Origin: Alkalibaculum bacchi
GTDB lineage: Bacteria > Bacillota > Clostridia > Eubacteriales > Alkalibacteraceae
DNA length: 64,000 bases
NCBI RefSeq assembly: GCF_937875145.1
Contig: NZ_CALNCS010000068.1
Span: 1 to 64,000, forward strand
Reading direction: 5' to 3'
A program made the translations under genes and the position numbers. Shown here piece after piece: positions 51,515-60,814 of this stretch (the stretch's first letter is position 1; every line of letters begins with the position of its first letter). Under the pieces are notes generated by a model, which was not told the origin of the DNA, did not search any database, and saw nothing but the letters and a program-made list of their open reading frames with translations.

Positions 51515-52963
51515 ATGAAAAAATACGACCCTCACTTTGACGAATTGCAGTATTTGCAAGATTTAGCATCATCTTATTGGAATTCAGAGGTTTTGTTTTC
51601 TGCCCTAGAGACAGAAATTTTTGAAGTGCTACAGGAGACAAAAACAGTAGAAGAAATTGGACCAATATACCATTGTCAAGAGTCTGTTTTAAAACCATTT
51701 TTAGGAGCATTAGTCAATATGGGCTTCCTCTGTGAATACAAGGGAAGCTATTCCAATACGCTGCTAACAAATAAATATCTAATAAAGGATTCTTCCGTAT
51801 ATCAAGGAGATTTTATTCTATGGATGAAAGAATCACAAGGTCAGTGGCAAAGCTTAAGCAAGATTTTAAAAGAAGGATTTGAACTAGAAAAAGAGTATAA
51901 AGAACAAAAGCAATACACGAAAGCCATGAACACTCTTTTAAAAGGAATGGAAAATATAGTCGAAAGCTATTTTGAAGGTGTAAAAGGTGTAGAAAATATA
52001 TTAGGAATAGGACCAGGTGCTGAAAAAGTTTGTCAAAAGCTCTTACAAAGATTTCCTCAAGGACAAGCAAAATCCTATAGCAATAGAAAAATACATGCAG
52101 AACGTCAGGACCCCATTTTAGAAAAATGGGATGAAGGGATATATGAGATAATCTTTCTGTCTAATCTAGGAATCCTCTACTCAGAAGAAGAAATTACCCA
52201 TATACTTAAAGAAGCGAGTAAACAACTATCACAGGATGGATACCTAGTAATCTATGATGTGTTTTTAGACGAAGGCACCCTTATATCCAATATGAAAAGC
52301 TTAAACAGAGTACTTAAAACCAAAAATGGAAAGGCCCTTTCACCAAAGTGGCTTTCTCATGAGTTTGAAGATTTAGATATGAAGGAGAGCGGTATCATAT
52401 CTCTTGAAGGAGGAAGGGGAATCTTATTTTCATCAAAGACAACAGAAAGAATTGCTGCCTTATCCATTGATAAAAAAGATTATTTTATTCAAAAACTAAA
52501 GAATATAGGCTTTAAAAGTGCAAAAATCATCGATCCTAAGGACGATGTATGCTTAACAAATGTAGCCCATTTAAAGTGTAAATACGGTTGTGAATTTTAC
52601 AATAAAGAAACCTGCTACAAAGAATGTGATCTAGAATATACAAAAAAAATTCTAGGTGAATTTAGTTACGGTATTCTAGTTGAAGGGGAACCTCCTACAA
52701 AAGATTTTCAAATTTCCATGTTACAAGCTGAAAAGCAAGCCTTTAAGCTGGGGTACTACAAGGCTTTTGCATTATGGGCAGGGCCTTGTAGTATCTGTGA
52801 ACATTGTATTCAGGATAAAGAAAACTGTACGAAAACGAGACCTTCTATGGAAAATTACGGAATTGATGTTTTTGCAACAGTACAAAAACAGGGCGATTCT
52901 CTAAAAACACTAGCTTCTAAAGATGGTTTTGTAAAATATTACGGTCTCTTATTATTAGAATAA
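51515..52963 (+). CDS. SAM methyltransferase fused to DUF2284 metal-binding domain
   Basis: 482-aa fusion. Residues about 10-90 are a winged-helix dimerisation domain like that of O-methyltransferases (ASSYWNSEVLFSALETEIFEVL...LKPFLGALVNMGFL). Residues about 150-310 are a class I SAM-binding fold (ILGIGPGAEKV; motif IIFLSNLGILYSEEE). The C-terminal 150 residues are DUF2284, a predicted iron-sulfur or metal-binding domain with eleven cysteines, including CKYGCEFYNKETCYKEC and CSICEHCIQDKENC. Substrate unknown. ATG behind TAGGAGC. A ferredoxin gene follows 108 bases on, consistent with a redox-linked methyl transfer. Confidence 0.8.
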   Translation: MKKYDPHFDELQYLQDLASSYWNSEVLFSALETEIFEVLQETKTVEEIGPIYHCQESVLKPFLGALVNMGFLCEYKGSYSNTLLTNKYLIKDSSVYQGDFILWMKESQGQWQSLSKILKEGFELEKEYKEQKQYTKAMNTLLKGMENIVESYFEGVKGVENILGIGPGAEKVCQKLLQRFPQGQAKSYSNRKIHAERQDPILEKWDEGIYEIIFLSNLGILYSEEEITHILKEASKQLSQDGYLVIYDVFLDEGTLISNMKSLNRVLKTKNGKALSPKWLSHEFEDLDMKESGIISLEGGRGILFSSKTTERIAALSIDKKDYFIQKLKNIGFKSAKIIDPKDDVCLTNVAHLKCKYGCEFYNKETCYKECDLEYTKKILGEFSYGILVEGEPPTKDFQISMLQAEKQAFKLGYYKAFALWAGPCSICEHCIQDKENCTKTRPSMENYGIDVFATVQKQGDSLKTLASKDGFVKYYGLLLLE

Positions 52964-53071
52964 AATTTATTTACTGCAAAGAATTTTCCTAATAAAATAA
53001 GAGTATAAGGAAAAGAATTTAGAGTAAAATAAGTTAATGAAAAATACTTTTTGTTGAGAGGAGTAATACAA

Positions 53072-53260
53072 ATGAAAGCAGTTGTTGATAAAGATTTATG
53101 CATAGGATGTGGTTTGTGTCCTTCTATATGTGAGGATATATTTAGTATGGATGATGACGATTTAGCTATAGCGAAGGATATAGAAATCCCTGAGGATATA
53201 CTAGATGACGCAAAAGAAGCGGAATCCTCATGTCCAACAGATGCAATAACAGTGGAGTAA
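53072..53260 (+). CDS. [4Fe-4S] ferredoxin
   Basis: Small electron carrier (62 aa). Single-cluster pattern C10-x2-C13-x2-C16 with a distal C54 (SSCPTDAI), and an extra C20. ATG at 53072 behind GAGAGGAG; an in-frame TTG 21 bases earlier falls on the ribosome site. Its acidic composition is usual. Possible partner of the preceding DUF2284 protein or of FprA. Confidence 0.93.
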   Translation: MKAVVDKDLCIGCGLCPSICEDIFSMDDDDLAIAKDIEIPEDILDDAKEAESSCPTDAITVE

Positions 53261-53354
53261 TAAGGTAAGGTGGCAAGCAAAGACTTTTTTCGTCTAAAGG
53301 TGAGGAGTAGAGGCGAACTGTGTTCGCCAATACGCTTCTGCTGACCACCTATTA
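53261..53354. repeat. GGTGGTAAG-family repeat, copy 4
   Basis: TAAGGTGGCAAGCAAAGAC at the left and GCTTCTGCTGACCACCTA at the right form imperfect inverted ends. Internal hairpin GGCGAAC/GTTCGCC. Starts one base after the ferredoxin stop. Confidence 0.6.
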
Positions 53355-53505
53355 CATAGTATAAAACAAGGATTGTCTAAAAGTGATTTTGTAATGGATA
53401 TTCAAAAATATAATCTACCCTATAACCCTATATGGAATTCTTGAATAAATATACAATTTAAGTTATAATGAAAGCTAAATGTATGAATATCACTAGGAGG
53501 TACTA

Positions 53506-54696
53506 ATGAAGGAAATCGAATTGGCAAAAGAACACTTTGGGCGTCTCATTGAAGAACAATTTGCGCGCATTGAAAATATGAAAAAGGACAATGAATTTCT
53601 CAGCTACGAATCTTTAGATACCATCATCATTGGTATTGTAGGCGGCGACGGGATTGGTCCATTTATTACAGGAGAAGCTCAAAGAGTTTTAGCGTTTTTA
53701 TTAAAAGATCAAGTACAAGAAAATAAAGTACGTTTTAAAGTTATAGATGGTCTAACTATTGAAAATAGAGCAGCTCAAAAGACAGCTATTCCAGCAGATG
53801 TTTTAGAGGAATTAAAACAATGCCATGTTATACTAAAAGGACCAACAACCACGCCAAGAGCGGGAGATAAATGGCCTAATATAGAAAGTGCTAATGTAGC
53901 TATGAGAAAAGAGCTAGACTTGTTCGCTAATGTAAGACCAGTCAAGGTTCCGGATCAAGGCATTGACTGGACTTTTTATAGAGAAAATACAGAAGGCGCT
54001 TATACACTAGGAAGTAAAGGGATTCATGTAAATGATGATTTAGCTATTGACTTTACAGTTACGACGCAAGAAGGTTCTCATCGAATTATTAAGGCGGCTT
54101 TTGAATACGCTAAAAAAGCAGGAAAGACAAAAGTTACAGCAGTAACAAAAGCAAATGTTATAAAGACTACAGATGGTAAGTTCTTGGCTATTGCAAAAGA
54201 GATCGCTAAGGATTATCCAGGAATTGAATTAGATGATTGGTATATCGATATTATGACAGCAAAATTAATCGACCCTAAGAGAAGAAGAGATTTTCAAGTA
54301 ATGGTACTCCCTAATTTATATGGAGACATTCTTACTGATGAAGCGGCAGAATTTCAAGGTGGCGTAGGTACAGCTGGTAGTGCCAATATAGGCAAGAGAT
54401 ATTCTATGTTTGAAGCCATTCATGGTTCTGCACCTAGAATGGTAGAAGAAGGCAGAGGAGAATACGCTGACCCAAGCAGTATAATGAGAGCTTCTATTAT
54501 GCTATTAGAGCATATCGGTTTTATAGATGAAGCCAAAAAGCTGCAAATGGCATTAGATATTTGTGGATTATACGAAACAAGGGTTTCCATTACTGGCCGT
54601 GAAGATGGGGCGACTGGTGCAGAATACGCACAGTATGTTTTGGATACGGTTCAAGATGAACATCTTGAAGAAAAATGGAAAAATTACCAAAAGTAA
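53506..54696 (+). CDS. Isocitrate/isopropylmalate dehydrogenase family enzyme
   Basis: Oxidative decarboxylase of the ICDH/IMDH family (396 aa). Signatures: GDGIGPFITGEAQRVL, GPTTTPRAGDKWPNIESANVAMRKELDLFANVRPV, YRENTEGAYTLG and the metal-binding YGDILTDEAAEFQGGVGTAGSANIG. The SANVAMRKELDLFANVRP segment is like NAD-dependent isocitrate dehydrogenases. ATG behind CTAGGAGG. No aconitase or citrate synthase is adjacent, so the role, probably 2-oxoglutarate supply, is inferred. Confidence 0.85.
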   Translation: MKEIELAKEHFGRLIEEQFARIENMKKDNEFLSYESLDTIIIGIVGGDGIGPFITGEAQRVLAFLLKDQVQENKVRFKVIDGLTIENRAAQKTAIPADVLEELKQCHVILKGPTTTPRAGDKWPNIESANVAMRKELDLFANVRPVKVPDQGIDWTFYRENTEGAYTLGSKGIHVNDDLAIDFTVTTQEGSHRIIKAAFEYAKKAGKTKVTAVTKANVIKTTDGKFLAIAKEIAKDYPGIELDDWYIDIMTAKLIDPKRRRDFQVMVLPNLYGDILTDEAAEFQGGVGTAGSANIGKRYSMFEAIHGSAPRMVEEGRGEYADPSSIMRASIMLLEHIGFIDEAKKLQMALDICGLYETRVSITGREDGATGAEYAQYVLDTVQDEHLEEKWKNYQK

Positions 54697-54814
54697 GAGT
54701 CTCTAGACTCTAGTCCTTAGTCACGAGCTTCTAGAGATTTGTATGGGGTCTTTGCTACCGTAGATAGCTATAAGGTATGTGATACGGAACGAATAGAATT
54801 TTAAGTGTATAAAG

Positions 54815-54856
54815 AAAGAGGCTTTGGTTAAATAAAATAACCAAAGTCTCTTTTTT
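54815..54856 (+). terminator. Terminator after the ICDH-family gene
   Basis: AAAGAGGCTTTGGTTA/TAACCAAAGTCTCTTT with one mismatch and a T6 run. Confidence 0.85.
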
Positions 54857-54878
54857 AGTAACACATGTAAGCTAGAGA

Positions 54879-56261
54879 CTAAAGCGTCGCAGACGCTTTC
54901 TTTCCTCTAGCTAAAGATGCAAATACCCCTAGTAAACAGAGAAAAGCTAAAATGGCGAAGGTTACTTTGAAACTCTGCATAAATTGAGGAATTGTTTTTG
55001 CGCCGATTTGTTCATTGCCCATGAAAATTGAAGTGATTAAGGCTGTAAGGGACATACTAAAGGATTGACCTACCGTTCTAGAAGTCCCCAATATTCCGGA
55101 AGCGACTCCATGATGTGTTTTATCTACACTGGACATAATAGAGTTTGTGTTAGGGGAACTGAAAAATGCAAAACCTGCTCCTACTAAAGCTAATAGAAAT
55201 ACGACAAGGGCAATCGGTGTATTTTGGTAGAACAAACTAAATACAAATAAAACAAGGGCAATAACGGACATACCAATAGATGCTAAAACCTGTGATGGGA
55301 TTTTGTCAGATAGCCTGCCTGCAAAGGGCGATAGAATGGCTTGAACTGCAGGCTGGGTTAATAGGATTAGACCAACAGTAGCTGGTTCAAGGGACTGGGC
55401 TACTTGTAAATATAAACTCATCAAATAGCTTATGGCATATGTGGAGCTGTAATTAATTAATGCTGCTAGAGATGAGAAAATAAGCAATTTATTGCCTTTC
55501 ATTAATTTTACATCGATAATAGGAAAAGAGATCTTGCTCTCGAAGTACATAAAAGCACATAGCATCAGGATGCCTAATATTAAGGTATACTTACTCCAAT
55601 TTCGTAGAAGTAAATTGGATAAGCTGAAAATGATTAAGAAAATGGAAATGCCGTAAAGACCTGCACCTTTTAAATCAAATTTACTTTGTGATTTATCTAT
55701 GATATCATCTGTACGAAGGACCCTAATGAGTAAAAAAATCAATAGAAAACCTATTGGAATAGGAAATAAAAAGATTCCGCGCCAGCTTGTAAAATTTAGA
55801 ATAGCACCACCGATAATTGGACCTGCTGACAAACCTATGTATACACAAGCTACATTTATTCCCAGAGCCTTGCCTCTTTCATTAGGTGGATAAGCAGCAC
55901 ATACAATAGATACTATGGCTGTACTGATCATAGCACATCCGATGCCTTCTAGTACTCGAAAAACCAGTAAAAAATAAATCGATTGAGATAGTGCACACAT
56001 AAATGTAGATATAGTGGAAATAATTGCTCCAATCAACATGAGTTTTTTCCGACCAATCATATCCGAGAGCTTTCCCATAGGCAGGGTAAACATAGCGATA
56101 GCTAAAATAGTTGATGAGGTAATCCAATTTACTAGTGAAGAACCAATTTTTAGGTATGTACCCATATAAGGTAAGGCGATATTTACAGAAGTGGTAATAA
56201 ACGGTGTCCAAAGAGCGCCTAAAATTGAAATAATCAAGATGATTTTTTTATTGTCATTCAA
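54879..56261 (-). CDS. MFS transporter, DHA2 (14-helix) drug exporter type
   Basis: Proton-driven efflux protein of 460 aa with about 14 hydrophobic helices. Motif A GKLSDMIGRKKLMLIG follows helix 2, and motif C-like VACVYIGLSAGPIIGGAI marks an exporter. TTG start at 56261 behind AGGAGG. Substrate unknown; no regulator is adjacent. The minus-strand gene ends against the ICDH terminator. Confidence 0.9.
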   Translation of the reverse strand: MNDNKKIILIISILGALWTPFITTSVNIALPYMGTYLKIGSSLVNWITSSTILAIAMFTLPMGKLSDMIGRKKLMLIGAIISTISTFMCALSQSIYFLLVFRVLEGIGCAMISTAIVSIVCAAYPPNERGKALGINVACVYIGLSAGPIIGGAILNFTSWRGIFLFPIPIGFLLIFLLIRVLRTDDIIDKSQSKFDLKGAGLYGISIFLIIFSLSNLLLRNWSKYTLILGILMLCAFMYFESKISFPIIDVKLMKGNKLLIFSSLAALINYSSTYAISYLMSLYLQVAQSLEPATVGLILLTQPAVQAILSPFAGRLSDKIPSQVLASIGMSVIALVLFVFSLFYQNTPIALVVFLLALVGAGFAFFSSPNTNSIMSSVDKTHHGVASGILGTSRTVGQSFSMSLTALITSIFMGNEQIGAKTIPQFMQSFKVTFAILAFLCLLGVFASLARGKKASATL

Positions 56262-56304
56262 TGTTTGTAATCCTCCTTTTAGAATGATTTTGTATTTGAT
56301 TGCG

Positions 56305-56455
56305 ATATTATATCATGAAATAAGGTAGATTGCCTCAGCTGCTTTGCAGCTTCGGTCGTAGGCACTTGCTCATAGAAACCACCTCATTTTCTCGTGCAAG
56401 CACAAAAAATGTTTTGGTTTCTGCGAGCCAATCTGCTGATTCGAATATTATATCA
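56305..56455. mobile_element. Possible MITE between MFS and small membrane protein genes
   Basis: The 11-mer ATATTATATCA occurs at 56305-56315 and 56445-56455, flanking 129 bp. Inside, AGATTGCCTC near the left end faces GAGCCAATCT near the right end (one mismatch). Hairpins AGCTGC-TTT-GCAGCT and GAAACC...GGTTTC lie within. No ORF. Confidence 0.4.
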
Positions 56456-56484
56456 CAAAGAGTGTAGAGGAAAGGACTGATAGC

Positions 56485-56658
56485 ATGAAAAACATTTGGC
56501 GCATTGTGTTAGTTGTAGTTTTTTTGTTCGTAAGCTTTTTTGGATTAGGTCCAGTTTTGATGGCTGATGGTGTATTGACAGAGAGATTGATGACACTATT
56601 CATTGTCTTGCTTCTCTACGGTCTGATTGTTTATCTGTGGAAAAAAATATCTAAATAA
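56485..56658 (+). CDS. Small membrane protein, DUF6954-like
   Basis: 57-aa protein with two hydrophobic helices (about residues 4-25 and 36-52) around the turn GLGPVLMADGVLTERL. ATG behind GGAAAGGAC. Reminiscent of the short DUF6954 family of unknown function. Stop 13 bases before the tadA start, so the two may be co-transcribed. Confidence 0.7.
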   Translation: MKNIWRIVLVVVFLFVSFFGLGPVLMADGVLTERLMTLFIVLLLYGLIVYLWKKISK

Positions 56659-56671
56659 TAGGTGTGATTTG

Positions 56672-57109
56672 TTGAGAAAATATATGGAGATAGCTTTAAA
56701 TATCGCAAAAGAAGGTATGAACGCAGGAGAGGTTCCCGTCGGGGCAATTATCGTAAAAAATAATGAAATTATTTCAATGGCTCATAATGAGGTAGAGACT
56801 AGTACAAATCCAATTGCTCATGCAGAAGTGTTAGCGATACAGAGAGCCTGTGAAATAGTAGGAAATTGGCGCTTAAGCGATTGCACTTTATACGTCACCT
56901 TAGAACCCTGTATTATGTGTATGGGAGCTATATTTAATTCTAGGATTTCTAAACTCGTATATGGGGCTGGAGACAATAAACTAGGCGCAGTAGAATCACA
57001 ATCGGATTTTATTCACAATCCACTATTTAAAAATATAGATATTTATCCGGGGATTTTGGAAGAAGAGTGTATACATTTAATGCAACAATTTTTTAAAAAG
57101 ATTAGGTGA
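56672..57109 (+). CDS. tadA: tRNA adenosine(34) deaminase
   Basis: Converts A34 to inosine in tRNA-Arg(ACG) (145 aa). Zinc and catalytic residues: H50 and E52 in PIAHAEVLAIQ, C80 and C83 in TLEPCIMCMGAI. C-terminal LGAVESQSDFIHNPLFKN is typical. TTG at 56672 is chosen for length and its position after TAGGTGTG; an ATG at 56684 is an alternative. Confidence 0.92.
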   Translation: MRKYMEIALNIAKEGMNAGEVPVGAIIVKNNEIISMAHNEVETSTNPIAHAEVLAIQRACEIVGNWRLSDCTLYVTLEPCIMCMGAIFNSRISKLVYGAGDNKLGAVESQSDFIHNPLFKNIDIYPGILEEECIHLMQQFFKKIR

Positions 57110-57111
57110 TA

Positions 57112-57172
57112 AGGTGGTAAGGAGAAACAAAAGGCCACCAGAGGTGGCAATACGCTTTTGCTTACCACGCCT
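57112..57172. repeat. GGTGGTAAG-family repeat, copy 5 (short form)
   Basis: AGGTGGTAAGG at the left, CTTACCACGCCT at the right, and the internal hairpin GCCACC-AGA-GGTGGC. 61 bp long, between converging tadA and DUF1015 genes, so it may act as their terminator. Confidence 0.7.
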
Positions 57173-57175
57173 ATC

Positions 57176-58414
57176 TTAATCCAAATTATGAATAAACAGT
57201 CCGCTTCTAAGCTTAGGTTCAAACCATGTAGATTTTGGTGGCATTAGTTTTTGTTGGTCTGAGATCTTCATCAATTCTTCTGCAGAGGTAGGATACATTG
57301 AAAAGGCTATTGTCATATCTTCTTTACAACGCTTTTCTAGCTCTTCTAATCCTCTAATTCCACCTACAAAGTCAATTCGATTATCTGTTCTCACATCTTT
57401 TATGCCTAATACTGGCTGTAAAATGAAGTCTTGTAATAGGGATACATCTAGATTTTTTACGATATCAGTAGAGAGTTTGTCTTCTTTAATCTTTAACTCG
57501 TACCACTTTTCCTCTAAATACATTCCCATGGTGCCCTTTTGAAACGGTTTTACTGGAGAATCGCATAGCTCTACATGAAAATCTACAGAGATTTTCTCTA
57601 AAAATTCATTGCTAGAAAGTCCGTTTAAGTCTTTGACCAATCGATTGTAATCCATAATGTGGATTTGATCGTGAGGGAAAAGAACACTCAGGAAAAAATT
57701 AAACTCTTCCTGGCCAGTATAATCAGGATTTTCTTTTCTTCTTTTTAATCCAACCTTTACAGCAGATGCAGCACGGTGATGGCCGTCTGCTATGTATAGG
57801 GCAGGAATTTCACTAAAAATATTTTTAAGAGTATTTATAGTGGGAGTATTATCGATAACCCAAATCTCGTGTTTGATTTGATCATCGGATACAAATTCGT
57901 ATTCTACAGGATTGGTTTCAATCCAAGAGCTGATGATTTCATTGATCATGCCTTGCTTCTTATAAATCATGAAGATAGGACCTGTATGGGCATTGCAATA
58001 ATCGACGTGATTAATTCGATCTAATTCCTTTTCTTCTCTTGTAAGTTCGTGTTTTTTAATGTCTCCATTTAAATAATCATCAATATCACAACAGCAAACA
58101 AGACCTGTTTGCTTGCGACCAGACATGGTTAAACGGTATATGTACAAAGATTTTTGTAAATCTGCTACAAGGATATTTTCTTGTAGCAGATAATCTAAAT
58201 TATCCTTTGCCTTTTGATATACTTCTTCACTGTACATATTGACAGATTCTGGGAAGTCAATTTCTGGTCGATCAACACGCAAAAAGGAGTAGGGATTTCC
58301 TTCTACAACCTTTCGAGCTTCAGATGAGCTGTATACATCATAAGGAAGGGCAGCAACCTTTTGGACATAATCAGCACTTGGGCGAATTCCCATAAAATCT
58401 TTAATAATTGCCAT
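57176..58414 (-). CDS. DUF1015 family protein
   Basis: 412-aa conserved protein of unknown biochemical role, regularly encoded with serine biosynthesis genes. Family segments include GIRPSADYVQKVAALPYDVYSSSEA, NPYSFLRVDRPEID, the ADGHHRAASA motif near 210 and the C-terminal PPKSTWFEPKLRSGLF. Its ATG overlaps the serA stop (TAATG), so translation is coupled to SerA. Confidence 0.9.
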   Translation of the reverse strand: MAIIKDFMGIRPSADYVQKVAALPYDVYSSSEARKVVEGNPYSFLRVDRPEIDFPESVNMYSEEVYQKAKDNLDYLLQENILVADLQKSLYIYRLTMSGRKQTGLVCCCDIDDYLNGDIKKHELTREEKELDRINHVDYCNAHTGPIFMIYKKQGMINEIISSWIETNPVEYEFVSDDQIKHEIWVIDNTPTINTLKNIFSEIPALYIADGHHRAASAVKVGLKRRKENPDYTGQEEFNFFLSVLFPHDQIHIMDYNRLVKDLNGLSSNEFLEKISVDFHVELCDSPVKPFQKGTMGMYLEEKWYELKIKEDKLSTDIVKNLDVSLLQDFILQPVLGIKDVRTDNRIDFVGGIRGLEELEKRCKEDMTIAFSMYPTSAEELMKISDQQKLMPPKSTWFEPKLRSGLFIHNLD

Positions 58415-59592
58415 TATTCGTCTCCTTTAATTATTCTCACGCGTATTACTTCTTGAATTGCCATTAAATCTTTTGTTAATTGTTCACTTACTTCAGAGTC
58501 TACATCGATGAGCGTATAAGCATAGTCGCCTTTTGATTTATTTAACATATCTGAAATGTTTAAATTTTCTTTTGCAAGAATGCTAGAAATTTGACCAACC
58601 ATATTCGGAACATTTTTATGATGAATGGCGATTCGGGCGTAGCTTTGGCATAGACCCATATAACAATTCGGATAATTTACAGAATTGATAATATTTCCGT
58701 TTTCTAAATACTCTTTTGTTTGACTTACAGCCATTCTCGCACAATTTTCTTCAGATTCATGAGTAGAAGCACCTAAGTGTGGAATAGATATTATGTTTTC
58801 CATGTTTACTAGATCGTTTTGAGGAAAATCTGTTATATAGCATAGGATCTTTCCGTCCTTTATAGATTGTTTTAAATCTTCAATATTTACAAGGCCATCT
58901 CTAGCAAAGTTTAGCAATCGAATTCCGTTTTTTGAAAGAGCAAACTTTTCAGCATTCATAAGGTTTTTGGTTTGTTCAATAAGTGGAACGTGTAAAGTAA
59001 TGTAATCACATTCGGTCATAATTTCATCAATGTTTAGAATTCTGTTTACTTCACTGCTTAGACCCCAAGCAGATTCAATAGATACAAATGGATCGTATCC
59101 ATATACCTCCATGCCAAGGGATATGGCAATATTAGCAACTTTTACGCCAATGGCCCCAAGACCAATAACACCTAGTTTTTTTCCTGTTAATTCTTGACCA
59201 GCGAATTTAGATTTTTCCTTTTCTACTGCTTTTGAAACATCTACTTTTTCTGGGTTGACATCATGAACCCACTTAATTCCTTGTATGACTTTTCTAGAGG
59301 ATAATAATAATCCAAGAACGACAAGCTCTTTGACGGCATTAGCATTGGCACCTGGAGTATTGCAGACTACTACACCTTGTTCAGCGTATTTTTCGACAGG
59401 GATATTATTAACACCAGCACCTGCTCGTGCTACAATTTTTACTTTTTCAGGTAAAGTAAAATCATGCATTTTAAAGCTTCTAACAATCATAGCATCTGCT
59501 TCTTCATCTACTGTAGCAAAGCTATAGGTATCTTTGTTTAATAATGCAAGACCTTCATCAGATATATTATTTAATGTTCTAATTTTATACAT
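58414..59592 (-). CDS. serA: D-3-phosphoglycerate dehydrogenase
   Basis: First step of serine synthesis: 3-phosphoglycerate to 3-phosphohydroxypyruvate with NAD+ (392 aa). Substrate domain with ARAGAGVNNIPVE, NAD-binding GVIGLGAIGVKVA, catalytic region ISIPHLGASTHESEENCA with the histidine, and a C-terminal ACT domain (about 320-392). ATG at 59592 behind AGGAGT. Central gene of serC-serA-DUF1015. Confidence 0.95.
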   Translation of the reverse strand: MYKIRTLNNISDEGLALLNKDTYSFATVDEEADAMIVRSFKMHDFTLPEKVKIVARAGAGVNNIPVEKYAEQGVVVCNTPGANANAVKELVVLGLLLSSRKVIQGIKWVHDVNPEKVDVSKAVEKEKSKFAGQELTGKKLGVIGLGAIGVKVANIAISLGMEVYGYDPFVSIESAWGLSSEVNRILNIDEIMTECDYITLHVPLIEQTKNLMNAEKFALSKNGIRLLNFARDGLVNIEDLKQSIKDGKILCYITDFPQNDLVNMENIISIPHLGASTHESEENCARMAVSQTKEYLENGNIINSVNYPNCYMGLCQSYARIAIHHKNVPNMVGQISSILAKENLNISDMLNKSKGDYAYTLIDVDSEVSEQLTKDLMAIQEVIRVRIIKGDE

Positions 59593-59604
59593 ATAGGTAC
59601 TCCT

Positions 59605-60699
59605 TTATTTATGTTTGGCTTCGAATTCTTTCATAAAAGCAATAAGTTTTTCCACACCTTCTACTGGCATTGCGTTGTAAATACTTGCCCTCATGCCACC
59701 TACAGAGCGGTGACCTTTTAAATTTACAAGGCGTTTTTGGGCAGCTTCTTTTACAAAGGCAGCATCTAGTTCTTGATTGCCAGTAACAAATGTGATATTC
59801 ATAAGTGAACGATCTTCTACTGCAACAGGATTTTTATATAAAGTACTATTGTCAATATAAGAGTACAATAGATTAGCTTTATATTTGTTCTTTTCTTCTA
59901 TAGCCTTTAGACCACCTTGTTTGATCAACCATTCAAAGACTAATTTGCACATATAAATAGAATAGCATGGTGGTGTGTTGTAGAGAGAATTATTGTCTGC
60001 GTGAATTTTATAATCGAGCATAGTAGGTGTAATATCCATAGCATTACCGATTAACTCATCTTTTACAAGGACAATGGTCACTCCTGCTGGACCCATGTTT
60101 TTTTGTGCGCCAGCATATATTAATGAAAATTTATTTATGTCGTAACACTCTGATAATATATTGGAAGACATATCCGCTACCAGTGGTGTATTTCCTGTAT
60201 CTGGTATGTTTTCTGGAGTATATCTTGTACCATAAATCGTATTGTTTGTAGTAATGTGAAAATAATCAACATCTCCAGGGAATGTTGAAGAATCTAATTT
60301 TGGAATATGTGAATAATTATCTTCTTTTGAGCTGGCAAGAACAACTGCTTCTCCATATTTATTTGCTTCCTTTGCTGCCTTTGAAGACCAGGAGCCAGTG
60401 TCTATATAAGAGGCTTTTTTGTGTTTTGTAAATAAATTAAGGGGAACCATTGCAAATTGTGTAGATGCTCCACCTTGAAGAAATAATACTCTATAATGAT
60501 CAGGTATATTCATTAAGGAACGCAAATGTTTTTCTGCATCTGAAATGATGGACTCATATACTTTCGAACGATGGCTCATCTCCATTACAGACATTCCTGA
60601 GTTGTTGTAGTTTAACATTTCTTTTGCTGCTATAGATAGAACTTCTTCTGGTAAGACGGATGGGCCTGCAGAAAAGTTGAAAACTCTATCATTGTTCAT
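59605..60699 (-). CDS. serC: Phosphoserine aminotransferase
   Basis: Second step of serine synthesis; also serves pyridoxine synthesis in some bacteria (364 aa). PLP enzyme with FSAGPSVLPEEVL, GGASTQFAMVPLNL, the PLP-lysine segment IYAGAQKNMGPAG and C-terminal HRSVGGMRASIYNA. ATG at 60699 behind GGAGGAG. First gene of the minus-strand operon, 12 bases before serA. Confidence 0.96.
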   Translation of the reverse strand: MNNDRVFNFSAGPSVLPEEVLSIAAKEMLNYNNSGMSVMEMSHRSKVYESIISDAEKHLRSLMNIPDHYRVLFLQGGASTQFAMVPLNLFTKHKKASYIDTGSWSSKAAKEANKYGEAVVLASSKEDNYSHIPKLDSSTFPGDVDYFHITTNNTIYGTRYTPENIPDTGNTPLVADMSSNILSECYDINKFSLIYAGAQKNMGPAGVTIVLVKDELIGNAMDITPTMLDYKIHADNNSLYNTPPCYSIYMCKLVFEWLIKQGGLKAIEEKNKYKANLLYSYIDNSTLYKNPVAVEDRSLMNITFVTGNQELDAAFVKEAAQKRLVNLKGHRSVGGMRASIYNAMPVEGVEKLIAFMKEFEAKHK

Positions 60700-60746
60700 A
60701 TTATCTCCTCCATTAATTTTATGTTGCTACAGATTTATATCCCTAT

Positions 60747-60775
60747 ATTCTAAATTATTTCATAGATATTATCAA
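60747..60775 (-). promoter_or_regulatory. Promoter of the serC-serA-DUF1015 operon
   Basis: Minus strand: TTGATA (60775-60770), 17 bases, TAGAAT (60752-60747), about 48 bases before serC. No serine T-box features were seen in this short leader. Confidence 0.6.
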
Positions 60776-60814
60776 GTTACTTTGTTATATATTTGTTTTA
60801 ATGTATAATTATAT

